A stretch of 64,000 nt of DNA from positions 3,968,001-4,032,000 of the forward strand of contig JANATF010000001.1 in assembly GCA_029449245.1 (NCBI GenBank), given 5' to 3'. This stretch comes from Mortierella alpina. Lineage: Eukaryota > Mortierellomycota > Mortierellomycetes > Mortierellales > Mortierellaceae. Below are positions 9,595 through 21,200 of this stretch, piece after piece (position 1 is the stretch's first letter; the number at the start of each line of letters is the position of its first letter). Both the position numbers and the translations under genes were made by a program. The notes below the pieces were generated by a model. It was given only the letters and a program-made list of their open reading frames with translations, searched no databases and was not told the origin of the DNA.

Positions 9595-12500
9595 ATGACC
9601 GCATTCGAGACTCAGCATTACTCAAGGACAGCAATCAACGTCCTCGAGACTGCCGTTGACAGCGTGGTGGCGGGAGCTCGCTTCACCAAGCGAAAGTCAG
9701 AGGCCGTGTTCGAGCACGATGCATGTCCACTAAAGCCGTCAGGCCCCTCGACACCATTACCTTGCAGCAGCAACAACTGTCCCTCAGGCTCCTCAACCAG
9801 AAGAATCGGCGCCGATCACGGCGACAAGCAGAGGCGCTGCGAACACAGCAGAGCCATCTGGACCTCCTCACCGCACGGCCAAGGCTTTACAGCGAAAAGT
9901 ATGGACAGTAATACCACTTTTTGCCTTGTGAGTGTAGCAGCAGGTTTTCAAGTGCCTGCGTAACTAACCCGCTTCATCTGTTCGTGTGGATATTCATTGG
10001 CAAAGCGGATGTGACGACTTGTGCATCAGGAGCTGGCTCTTTGGTCGCACAAACCTCAGCTTCAGTGACGGACGCGTCAATATATCAGTCCACTGCGGAG
10101 AAGCAACCATGCAGCTTGTCATCGACCGTGGATGACACGACCTCAGAGACCGAGTTCGACCCGGCCCTTGTCGAGGAGGATGCACTTGTACAGAGGATTC
10201 GGGAGCTTTCATCTGCACACGATCTACAGAGGACTGAGCTAGTGGAGGGACTGGATCATAGACTCAAGCACGATGAGCGGCTGAGGATGGCGCGTGCTGG
10301 GAAAAGGGTCCACGACCGACGACAGCGGCCCACTGCGACGGTGCTGCCGAATGAGATTGTGATCCAGGTGCTCGAGTACCTACATGACGACCAAGCTACG
10401 CTCGTGAGTGTCGCTTCTGTCTGCCTCGACTGGAACCTTTGCGCAACCAGTATACTCTACCGCAGTCCAAAGTTCGCCAGCACACTGCACTGGGCCTTCT
10501 TTATCCAGACCCTTTGCAGGAGCAAAGAGTCAGTACGACCTAGGGTTCGCCGTCGACCATCCCTCATCAAAAACCTCTCTCGCTCGCGACAATCCAGTCG
10601 CCAAGCACCTTCGCAGCTCGCAGCAGCCCAGATCGAAGTCTTTGGCGGCAGAGCCCAGTGGAACGTCAGTCGACTGGACTACAACTTGGGCGAGTTTGTC
10701 CGTCATGTTGACCTATCCCGGAAAGTGGCTGCTGTAGATTCTCTGTGTACCTGTGCCAAGCAGTCGGAAGCGTACAGTCCCCAAGGAGGAGGCTGCTGTC
10801 TTGTTCACCCAGACACGCTTCCGGCCGGGCGTGTGGATTCCATACACCCCGCGAACCATATTGCTGTGGGGACAAGCCAAGCCGATCAAGGAACAAGTTT
10901 GCTTGTTGGCGATGATGCATCCGATACCGAAGCAGACACGCTGGCACATGCGGTCCGCACTCCTCTGTTCTCATGGCGGCGGGACCGATTTGTGTCACTC
11001 GATGAACCCACCACCACCACCACATTCAACACCACTGGCACTGGTGATCGATGGACGCATAATACCTCTGCAGCTGGACTGACAGTTAGGTTCGACTCTG
11101 GAAATGGTGCCAATTGGTCGGTAATACTTCCCACGGATGGGGACTCTGGAGGTTGGCATGTCCATCAGTCGTCAAATGCAACACATATATCCCATAACAA
11201 TAACAACAACAACAACAACAACAGTAGAACCTTGGCCTCTTCAAGTACACCATTGGCACATTCGCCGACCATGTATACCCGGCCCGGTCCGATAGGACCT
11301 TTCCAGACAGCTGTGTCTTTTGGACATGCTAATGCTAACAGGACTCGATCTGAAACACCGACATCACACTTGGGTGGACCAAAATCGCCCTTGCTCGAGA
11401 CATTTTCTACCCCTGAAAGACCCTTCATGGTGCAGCGCGCAGAAACGTCGGATCCCCGTTATAAGAAGCCGATCACCATCACAGTATCCTCTCTTATTCA
11501 AATGGCACAATACTGCTCTAAGCTCGAGCTGCTCTGTTTGGGATCGACCATTCTGACACCGGACGCCCTTTTTTTGGAAACAGGAGACTATCAATCAACC
11601 CTTCAGCCGGGGCCACGTGCGGGATTGACCTTTGTCCCTGTTGCGATCGCGGATGTTGCCAAAGCACTGGGCCAATACTGCCCTCATCTTCGAACTCTCT
11701 GGCTCCCTGGGTGTGAATGGGTCACTCTTGATGAGCTCCGAGTGTTTCTTACGCACTGTCTGCGGCTAGAGGTCTTGGATCTTCGGCATTGCGGCAAACT
11801 TGATGGACGACTCTGCCAGATGTTTGTGCTAAAGAACATTGGTGGAGTTCCGCAGGGAGGCAGGAGCACCAAGCATTTTGAGAGCGAAGATAGTGATGAG
11901 GACTCTAACGCGAAGCGGCAGCGGGCGATGTATTGGGCCATGTCCCGCACTGGGATTGATTGTGTAGGTACGTCACGACAGGATACTGTAAAGCAGATGC
12001 CCACGTCGAAACATAGGATGCATGTTCCCGTTCTCGTACAGACCGGTCCCGGCCAGGAAAAGACGGGGACACGAGAAGGTGCCATGTTTGACGTGGTGAA
12101 TGCGGCTAGTTCTGGGAGACTGGGTACACTTTCAGGGTCAGATCCTCCTCCATGGTCTCCAGCAGAGCAGCAACAGCAACCACAGCAGCCACCACTAGCG
12201 CAAGAGTCGCCACAGGTCATCGCATGGGAGGAGCGCCTTCACCTACATTTTCTGCAGCAACGGTTTCTACAGCAACAGCAGGAGCAGCTACACCATCAGT
12301 CAGAACCACAGCCGTTGGTTTGTCCGCCGCAGATGCAATTGCAGGAGAGCGTGCCGCCATCTGCTACAGACCCATTTTCGGTGCGTTCAGCAGCGCCCAG
12401 ATACCGATCGGCAAACGACCGTGGTTCTTGTGCTCTGCTTCAGGAGCAACAGCATCAGCAACGACGACAGCGAGAGCAGCAGCAGCAGTATTTCGCACTC

Positions 12501-12758
12501 CAGAATGCCATGCGCTCAGCCGTGGCGCCAGATTCAATTAACAGATACCAGCTGGCCGATGGCCACTGTGCTCTTGAGCTTCTTCAGAGTCTTGATCACC
12601 CCCGCAATGAGGCCGAAGCGCATTATGACGCTGAGCATGCACATCAGAGTCAGGGCGGCAGTAGCAGCCATGGATGCGATAGCGAGGACAGCAGTGCCAC
12701 CGACGACGACGACGAGGACGACGAGGACGACGATGAGGACCGCCCGAGTGCACGTTAA
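9595..12758 (+). CDS. F-box protein with short LRR region and polyQ, 2 exons, ~1018 aa
   Basis: Proposed exons are 9595-9898 and 10006-12758. The intron has GTATGG, a TAACTAAC branch point at 9961 and a CAAAG end, in phase 1. The F-box lies at about residues 212-250 (LPNEIVIQVLEYL, VCLDWNLCA), preceded by a likely coiled coil. Leucine-rich repeat-like units with Cys occur near residues 660-705 (LRTLWLPGCEWVT, LEVLDLRHCGKLDG). The C-terminal third is Gln-rich (CAG/CAA runs near 12160-12330 and 12420-12490), and the last 25 residues are very acidic. F-box proteins are substrate receptors of SCF ubiquitin ligases; the target is unknown. The N-terminus is uncertain because a second frame (9723-9911) also looks protein-like across the same stretch. 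Confidence 0.75.
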
Positions 12759-14082
12759 CAGAGTTTTTGAGTGTTACAGCAGGCAGACAGTGTAAATGAA
12801 TGGCCAGTGAGGCGTAGCAGCGTATTATTAGATTGGTTCAAAGTCCTCCGTCCAATATGCACAAGGCAGGGCTGGGCTGCTCACCTTGCTGGGTTCGTAC
12901 CTGATTGGCGTGCTGTTTTTGGGTCGTGTGGTCGCAATCAACAAAAGAGGGCAAGGCTGATTTTTATTGTTCGTGTCGTGTGCTCTGTTGTCGTCTTGGC
13001 CGTGCTGGTGACTTCTAGGCATTCCACGCAGTCAATGTTGTTTTGGAGAGCAGGGGTGGACCATGCGACAGGTAGTGCTATATCTGAGCAGTGATTTCGC
13101 TGGATAGGCTACCGAGGATGGTGCCAATTTGTGTGCCTGGGCGCCCTGATGGAGATGGGAGATGGGAGATGGAGGCTTACGACGAGCGTGGAAACAGGAG
13201 GGGGTCTCAGTTCAAGAGCGCACCCGTTATTGCACAGGGAGGCTCGTTCCGTTGTTCGTTCCAGCAGCGGGCGGTCGGTATGGCGCACACGAGGGCCGAG
13301 GCAGGGCTCTCACATCTCGTTTGCTTTTGTTTTGTGTTTTCAAATTTAAATGTGTCTTGTCCCACACCTGGCTGGAGGAGGTCTCTTCGGTGCTGTAGAA
13401 ACAACGGAAGCTCTGGAAGGAACGAACATGCCCCGCTAGGCAGGCTGCAGGGCTGGCCTGGCTCCGATCCGCCGTCGTGTGCTATGAACAGCGAGTGTGG
13501 CGGTCGGGCAGCGAAGCACGATGCCCTGAGGAGGACCTCATTTGCTCATGGAGCATCGGATGGATCTCTTTTCTGTTCTCTGTCCTCTGTTCTCTGTCCT
13601 CTGTTCTCTTTGTCCTCTTTGTCCTCTTCTGCTCTCCGTCACGACCCCTTCCCACCTACCAGGCCATCACCTTCCCTTTTCCCCCGTTCGTCCTAGCCTC
13701 TCGCTGTCGATACAGCCCGTTGTCGTTGTCACCCACACCGTTCTCCGTAGTGCGCACACGACCACTGCACAACAGTAGCACCTCCTTCCTACCAAGACGC
13801 CCCCCTGTTTAGTGCCTTCTCCTGCCTACCTAGCGTCGCAGCCCGTACTTTCTTCCCTTCAATTCATCGGAATAACCTTCTACGTATATCCCACCGCACC
13901 CTCGACTTTTTTATCTTTGACACCTCACCTCACGATCGCCTTTTCACATCCTCGACACTGCCTCTGCCTCCCGTCCTCTCCTTGAATACCAACAGCGGCA
14001 TCTTTCTCTATACACACATACACACACACACTCACACTCACACGCTCACACACTCACACTCACACACACACCTTCATATCTG
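12759..14082. other. intergenic: 3' flank and CT/CA-rich promoter of the sugar transporter
   Basis: 1.3 kb without a convincing gene. It holds GATGGGA repeats near 13150-13175, a CT-rich tandem stretch (about 13562-13640, units like TCTCTGTCCTCTGT), and a CACACT/CTCACA microsatellite (about 14018-14072) ending 10 bp before the transporter start codon, so it lies in the 5' UTR. ORFs here are low-complexity by-products. Confidence 0.6.
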
Positions 14083-16402
14083 ATGTCACTATTGCGGTCA
14101 CTATGGACGCGGCTTCAGTCCATGGGCCTCACCTTCCTGCTGGGCTTCCTCCTCTGCATCTTTCAGTCCTCAGAATCCATTCTTGTCAAACTAGCGGGCA
14201 ACCGGCCTGATCCACATCCAAGTTCCGCTAAGCTCTTGTTTCTCTCTGAACTCTTGAAGCTTTTGAGTAAGTCGTCTTGCCTCCAGAGTCGATCTGTTTT
14301 CACACCTGGTCTTCACCCTCAGCATCCACAGCACCCACAACAAAAACACGCCTGTACTCTTCTCGCTGGCTGTTCCGATGGCGGGCATTTTATTTTTTTC
14401 TCTCTCAGTCAATACCTCTCAGTACTTGTCGCCGCATATCATACGCAATGATGCGGTATGTACTGTACTGCTGTACTGAAGGGACCAGGCCGCTGGCGTA
14501 AGACAAAGCGAGGCTCTAATTCGGAGAGCAACGCAACGCAGGGCTGAAGAAGAATCGAAGAGCAAATAATGTTTGGTCGTGTGGTGCTTCCTCAGCTTCC
14601 TGCATGTATCGGATGGATGTCAAACCTCTCTCCGAGAGCGAGGGAATTGACAGAGAGAAGGGGCGGTTTGTCCCTCGTCACCTATTCTCCCGAGCACGCG
14701 ACAGCCCTTTTCCTTTTTCCTTTTTCTAAAAACAGACGACCAACCCCTACGACGGCGCGCAAAGCAACAAAACAACGCAAAAGGCAACATTTACCTCACA
14801 CGACCGCATAATCAACATTTCCCTCACACGACCACATAATATTTGACAAGCTGCACGAAACTTCGTGCACGACGGCTGCACAGCCCAAACGAACACACAG
14901 ACACCCGTGTCCTACATTGGGGTGTCAATGCTTTCCACATATCGGCGTTTTCTAACAATTGCTGCCTCCTTCTCGATCCCCTTCCTCATCGTTTAGTCTC
15001 ATACACACTACTGTCAGTAGAGCGGAAACAGCTGTGGGGCATCAGCAACCTTTTCCGGCGCAGGTGCTGCCGGGGCTCGTCCTCAGCCTCGGCCTCGTGC
15101 TGCAGGAGCAACAACAGCAACAACACTGCCTCTGGCCATCATCAACCCATCCCCTTGCAGGACGAAGAGGAGCAACAATGCAGGGGCAAGCGACTTTTGA
15201 GTAACAATGGCGATGCGGCAGACTACGACGACGAAGAAGAGGAAGGCGAAGGCGATTATGCTCGCAAGCATCCCTCCGCATCATTATCATCATCATCATT
15301 ATCATCATCATCAGCAACAGCAGCAGCATCTTCCTCCTCCGGCACTGGTGCCTCCTCGGGATCTTCATGCAGTGTACCGCCCATTCTCCTGTTCGCGGTC
15401 CCAGGCGCCATCTATTTCTTCAACAACAACCTCACGTTCATTCTGCTCTCGCTCATGCCAGCGCCGACCTATGTGGTGCTTTCCAACCTCAAGATTCTGA
15501 CGACGGGGTTGTTCTCGTTTTTGTTTCTGCACCGTCTGCTCACGACCGTGCAATGGATCTCACTCGGGATCTTGTTCCTTTCGACGGCGGTCTCACAGAT
15601 TGATCTCGAGAAGGGTCTCTCATTGTCGATTTCACTGCAGGCCTTCCTGCTCATGATCTTGTTCTGTTCCTTGTCTGCGGCGGCGTCGGTGTTCTCGGAG
15701 TATGTGATGAAGGAACGGTTCGCGGCCGAGTCGATTCATTTACAGAACATGAAACTGTACATGTTTGGTATCCTCTTCAACGGTATCACCTACCTGCTCA
15801 CTCCTCCTCCTGCTGCTACTACTGGCGCGGGCGCGGCGACAGGATTTTTTGCAGACATGGCGGCGATCCATTTCATGATCATCTTGGCGTATGCGCTGTT
15901 GGGGCTGGTGACCTCGGCGATCATCAAGTTCTCGGGCTCGATTACCAAGGTCTATGCGTCCTCGATGTCGATGTTCTTTGCAGCGCTCGTCTCTTGGCTG
16001 TTGTTGAATGACCAGCTGACGGTGCTGTTCTTTGTGGGATGTTTTGGATGTTGCTACGCATTGCATCTGTACTACCGCGTGGCGCCTACGACCGCTACTG
16101 CCACCGCTACCGCGACGACCCATGGTAGTGCTGAGGATGCTGACGAGGAGAATGACGACGAAGAGAACGAGGAGGAGAGGAGGAGGAGGATAGCGGGTGC
16201 TGCTGCTGCGGCTGCGGGCAGGCGGGACTCGACTAGTTCCACGACCTCTTCGACGACTTTGGCAGCATCGTCACCGGTCTCGGCCAAGAACAACAGCAAG
16301 TTGCAGAATGGGGTGCCATTGTCGTCTATACGGGTGGTGGACAGGAACGAGTACCTGTCGCTGGATGTGCTGGATGACGATGATCATGATAGGAGACGGT
16401 AG
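14083..16402 (+). CDS. SLC35A-like nucleotide-sugar transporter, 2 exons, 529 aa
   Basis: Exons 14083-14266 and 14997-16402, phase 1; the branch-point-like TCTAAC sits at about 14951 in the 730-nt intron. The protein begins with a hydrophobic helix (GLTFLLGFLLCIF) and has about ten predicted helices. Family signatures include VPGAIYFFNNNLTF, YVVLSNLKILTTG and, near the end, GSITKVYASSMSMFFAAL. The NNNL and LSNLKI combination most resembles SLC35A4-like members. It should carry nucleotide sugars into the Golgi or ER lumen for glycosylation; the substrate cannot be read from sequence. A hydrophilic insert of about 100 residues rich in Ser, Asp and Glu separates the first helices from the rest, and a second acidic/Ser tail follows the last helix. 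Both look disordered. Confidence 0.85.
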
Positions 16403-16741
16403 ACTATGTACCATTAAAGATCCACTTAATATTTGACATCACATCGGCCCAACGTTCGACCCAGCTTTAATAGACTATGCAGGCTAGCTTTTCAAGTTTT
16501 GAGCGTACTCATGAATCGCCTTAGGAGGTGGTTTCCGCTTTAAACAGCTTTCATCTTCATCATGTCGAGATACTCCTCCATCGTGCTTGACATTTCCTCA
16601 AAGAAACACTCCGGTAACCAATCCTTTGGAGCATGCGTCCTGATACATGTGGTAATCCTCACTTCCGTAAGACTCAAAATAAAAAGAATGGAACGAGAGA
16701 AGGGTAGGGCGATGGAAAGTAACAAGGAAGGGGCTGTGTTT

Positions 16742-16977
16742 GAGACAGCGCCTAGCTCCACCAGCCGATGTTCGCCGAAGGAGCAAAAACAATAGCGGCC
16801 TTCAGTGGGCTGATACTCTACCTTCGACTACCCGCGTGCGCCGTCAGTAGCCGCAGCATCCTCATTACCCGCGTTGCGCCGTCAGTAGCTACAGAGATAG
16901 GACTTTGGTCTGAGAAACAGATCAACACGAGTCCATCACACCTCTACAGATGCAAGTGCCAGCATGTTCCCCAAAAG
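16742..16977. repeat. direct repeat, copy 1 (~236 bp)
   Basis: Nearly identical to 17040-17276, in the same orientation. Shared landmarks are the GAGACAGCG start, AGCCGATGTTCGCCGAAGGA and TCACACCTCTACAGATGCA. Only a few substitutions and small indels separate the copies. Inside each copy a ~24-nt unit containing GCGCCGTCAGTAGC occurs twice (about 16827 and 16866). No ORF, terminal inverted repeat or target-site duplication was evident. Confidence 0.9.
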
Positions 16978-17039
16978 AAGACAATTGCGCGTGTGTGTGT
17001 GTGTGTTTGTGTGTGTGTTATAAAAAGAATTGCCGTCTC

Positions 17040-17276
17040 GAGACAGCGCGTAGCTCCACCAGCCGATGTTCGCCGAAGGAGCAAAAACAATAGCGGCCTT
17101 CAGTGGGCTGATACTCTACCTTCGACTACCCGCGTGCGCCGTCAGTAGCCGCAGCATCCTCACTACCCGCGTTGCGCCGTCAGTAGCTACAGAGATAGGA
17201 CCTTGGTCTGAGAAACAGATCAACGCGAGTCCATCACACCTCTACAGATGCAGGTTGCCAGCATGCTCCCAAAACA
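17040..17276. repeat. direct repeat, copy 2 (~237 bp)
   Basis: Second copy of the element at 16742-16977, offset by about 298 bp. About 60 bp separate the copies, mostly a GT microsatellite. The similarity stops close to the 3' end at a short A-rich stretch in both copies. Confidence 0.9.
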
Positions 17277-17597
17277 GAAAAAAACAGAATGCAAAGAAAT
17301 GCAGTGTGTCCGTAATAGAATGATGAATAATTAGGCGGTAGAAGAGAGAGGATGAAGTAATATCATTTACCTGCTGTGCGTACGGGCCTGAAGAAGAGAG
17401 CAAAGGCCGAAAGAGCGAATGTAGGACCAATGACGCGTGGAGTGGGGATTGAACAGTGCTGAAGATGGAGGCGCGAAATAAAAGCGCTGATTAGAAGCCG
17501 CACTTTATTTCCTTGCAGAGAAGTACTGGTTTTACTTGTATATTGATGTGGATGGATCAGGCATCTTCAGGGTGACATGGGAGTGCTTTTTTGTTCT

Positions 17598-17957
17598 TTA
17601 TTCTTCAGCTTCTACGTTGCCATTGCGCTTCCAGCAGTCGCGGAAGGCGAGCATTTCCTTCTGGCAGGCGCGCCAGTCGTGTTTCTCGGCGTAGCACATC
17701 TGGAGGGCTTCGTTCTCGACGCTGCAACCCGTTCGTTCGATCCGCTTTTCGTACTCGTCCTCTTCTTCTTCCTCCTCCTCTTCGTCGTCTCCTGTCCCTC
17801 CATGAGCACTCTTGTCCTTATCAGCCGTATCGCCTGGTGATGATGATGATGATGAGGAGGATGATGAAGGACGTCGCTGATATTGTGTATGGGCTCGTGG
17901 TGTGGGTGCCCAGTCTGGGTCTTGCTCCTGCTGATCGGGCCGGGTTGGGTTGGTCAT
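17598..17957 (-). CDS. COA4/CMC3-like twin-CX9C mitochondrial protein, 119 aa
   Basis: Single exon starting at ATG 17957 (MTNPTRPDQQ); an in-frame TTG further upstream is not a likely start. Cysteines 78, 88, 98 and 108 form two CX9C motifs in a helical-hairpin CHCH domain, with ERTGC, C-x9-C-Y, HDWRAC and FRDCW matching COA4 (CHCHD8; yeast Cmc3). The family works in the intermembrane space on cytochrome c oxidase assembly and is imported and oxidised by the Mia40 relay. The N-terminal ~70 residues are disordered, with a run of ten Ser and a long Glu run, and are longer than in the human protein. Low-complexity expansions are common in this window, so this is not alarming. Confidence 0.88.
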   Translation of the reverse strand: MTNPTRPDQQEQDPDWAPTPRAHTQYQRRPSSSSSSSSSSPGDTADKDKSAHGGTGDDEEEEEEEEDEYEKRIERTGCSVENEALQMCYAEKHDWRACQKEMLAFRDCWKRNGNVEAEE

Positions 17958-18233
17958 TTTGGGCAGGTTTGACAATTAGATTTAAGTGGAACTGGCGAAT
18001 GCGAGTGGAGGATGTGGAGGAATGCACAATTGGCAAACAAGATCTTGACAACGGAAGAAGGGCGAGGGGGAAAGAGAGTGGAAGATCGGACAACAGGAGA
18101 AGCTGCGAAGCAAAGGAAGGCGACAGTACAGTGCCAAGGACAGAAGCGGAAGGTGATCGGGGCGGCTTCCAAATAGGGTCGCCGTGGATGCGAGATTGAA
18201 ATACATTAAGTAACTGTGATATATAGGTGTCCT

Positions 18234-21200
18234 TTATGCATAGCTGTCGTCTTCGTCGCCGTCATCGTCATCGTCAACTTCCTCTTCCGCATCGTCGCTC
18301 TCCACAATCCGCCGAGCTCTGGCAGCCGCGCCTCGCTGACTACGCGCTGGCCGAGGACCGGGAGGGGGCGCGGCGTCAGACTCGTCGTCGCTTGGGTCGC
18401 GTATTGGCCGGGAGGCTCTTGTGCTACCGCGACCCCTCTTGCTCGCTGTTGCCGGCTTTCGGCGTACCAGCCTCTCCTCCTCTGCCTCTTCCTCTGCCTC
18501 TTCCATCTCCACCTCATTCATAGCCTTGTCAACCCCTTCAGAGCCTTCTTTCGGCATCTCCTCATCACCCTCCATCTCCTCGTCGTCATCCTCGCCGTCC
18601 TGTTTCTTGGCTCCCCGTCGCGGGTTCTTCTTGGTGGGGGCTGTGGAGATGGAGTGATTGGGAATGCCCTTGACCTTCAATCCCGCAAGACTGCTACCAG
18701 CTTTGCGGCCACCCTTGCGACCACCCCTCTTGACAGCCGAGATGGCCTTAGCTTCAGTATTTTGGCCCTCCTCGCCCTTGGCCTTGAACTCCTTCAGCTT
18801 GTTCTCAAACTCGTCAATGACCGGTTTCATCTCGGGCTTGGGTGGTTTGATGAGTCGTCCCTAAACGATCGGTAAAAAAAAACAATGGTGAGATGGCAGC
18901 CCGTTACCCATGTCCATTATCCGCCCCGTCAAGCAGACCAATGAACGCCGGAAAGGTTTGCTTACCTTGGAGATGATATCCGCAAGATACTTGAAGACCT
19001 GTTCTTCATGAACCTTGTCTTGGTAGTTCGGGAATCCCTCCAATAGTCTCTTGAAGCTCCTTTCCGTCTTGAACGGCAACATGGACAAACAAAACGCGAT
19101 ATCTCTCCATCCTCGGGGCTCGTCAGTGTTCTTGAACCTCTGGCACAACTTCTCAATCATCGACTCCATGTTCTTCTCCTTGATCAGCTCAAACAAGAAC
19201 CGCATGATCTTGCGGTACGACTCCTCGTCAATCTTGGCATTCGACATATGGCTGATAATATCCGGCATGTTGTTGTACACGGCATTGTCCTTGCTGCTCA
19301 ACTCTGTAAAGAACAAGCGTGCCAAGTCACTGATCCGTGCATCCTCGTCCACTAGACAGATAGCCATCTCTCCCAGCTGTCCCTTCACCTTGACCATGCC
19401 GTTCAGGATCAAATGCGTCAATACCATCAGCGTGTTCTTCTTCACTGCAGCATCCGAGTCTGACAGGCGTTTGTACAGATACGCAATGTTGGCATCAATC
19501 AGGTTGTTGAAACACACCGCCATGTCTCCCAGCGCAATAATGATGTTGGATCGAATGGTCGGTTCCGTGGACTTTTCCAAGATAGTGAATAAAAGCTGCA
19601 GGTTGTGTTCACAGAATTCAGCCGAGATGCACATCATCTTGCATAGAGCCAACGTGGCAGAGCTTTGAAGTGTCTTGTCCTACCAGGCACGCAAAAGCAA
19701 AAAAAAAACAAACGTTAAACACATGTCCAGACTGATCCAATCCGTTTTTGTTGGGAATCCTGCAAACAATATAGTAGGCCCACTTACTGAGTAGAGGGTA
19801 TTGTTGCCGCAGATAGTGACGACCAGAGGTCCAAACACTTGAAGAAGACTTCCTTCGCCAAAGAGCAACTCCCTCTCACGAATGTGGGCCATTGCGTCAC
19901 CAAACTCATCTTCTGTTGTGCCCACGACCTGATCCAGCTCATCTTCAACAGAGTCCTTGCCCTTCTTCTTCTCGCTTCCAGCAGCCGCCTTTCTCCGCTT
20001 GAATTCTTCCTCAATCACCTCCATGTGGACGATATGTTTGATGGCCACATGGCCCACGATGAACAGAAGTTGGCTGAGTTGCCAAGAGTCGATTGTGAAA
20101 GCGTTCTCGGCGCTCATAGTCATGGTCGTATCCACATCCGGAGTGCCCATGTGTGTATCCATCAACATTTGTTCTAAAGGCGAGTCCAGCGACTCTTGCA
20201 GACTGAAGATCGATTTGCTCCTGGATTTGATAATCTCACCGCAAAGCGAGTCCGGGTGTTCTCCCAAAAGATAGATTGTGTTGAGTGCTTGCTCTGCAAT
20301 CGAAAACCTATCAGAAAGTCATAGGAATCATTATAAGCAACGGCTAATCTTCCAAACAACCAGCTATGCCAACATGTCGAATCAAGCTTACCAGTTCTTA
20401 GATAGAGTGGGATAATCAATCAAGTTCCTCAGCTTGACAAAGATTGGATGATCCATAGGCAGCCTCACAGTGTCCTGTCCAATAATTCCCTTCTGTTTCT
20501 TCTTTTCGCCCGCAATCCGCTGCAATGCAATGCAAGAGTACCGTGCGAGAGCGAGATCCGCTTTGCCGTGCTTGCCCAGGCCAATTTTGAGGATCGTTTC
20601 AATCTTCTGCGCCACAATGTCTGGCTTGGCCTTGGCCAACATCCCCAAGATGATGATGGCGCCACGTCGTTGAGGATTGGGAATGTCTTTGTGATGGCTG
20701 TAGACCTGCCAGAGCTTTTCAATCACCTCTTCCGAGATCATGATGGTATCTGTTGGGTGTGTCATCGAGTCGGCTACGATGGTGCTCAGCAACTGCTCTA
20801 ATGAAGTCAACTCGGCCAAAGTGCTGCCATATGTCAAACTGACCAGATTTCTCGCAATCAGGGCCGTATTTTCCTTCTCCGTCAGGCTGGATTCCGGCGC
20901 GAGGTAGATCTGCCAATAACACTCTACAAGTCGACTCCGGACACTTTTGGCTTCATCACCATTGTCTTTCATCCAAACCAGATGCACCATCTTGCGAATA
21001 CCATCCTATACAACAATGGAAAAAAAATATTTTAGCATCTTAGTTCCTGCGTTCAACGACCTGGCCATGCAAGGAATTTTGGGCGCTAATCCTGAGAATT
21101 AGAGTCTTACTTGGGCGACGCGGACCTTGTACCGATGGATGGTGACAAAAAAGTCCATTGCTTCAATGACCTCCAGTTTAGCCGTCGACGCCAGGAGCTC

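Larger units (their letters stand above)
16403..17597. other. convergent spacer holding a duplicated element
   Basis: 1.2 kb between the sugar transporter (+) and COA4 (-). It contains two copies of a ~236 bp repeat (listed separately) with a GT-rich microsatellite between them (about 16991-17018). A 73-codon minus-strand ORF (16761-16540) partly overlaps the first copy and ends MMKMKAV. Its composition is protein-like but I recognise no family, so I do not call a gene. Confidence 0.6.

Noticed and set aside
17591-18199. 202-codon plus ORF over COA4
   Set aside because: Overlaps the clear twin-CX9C gene on minus and has no recognisable content.
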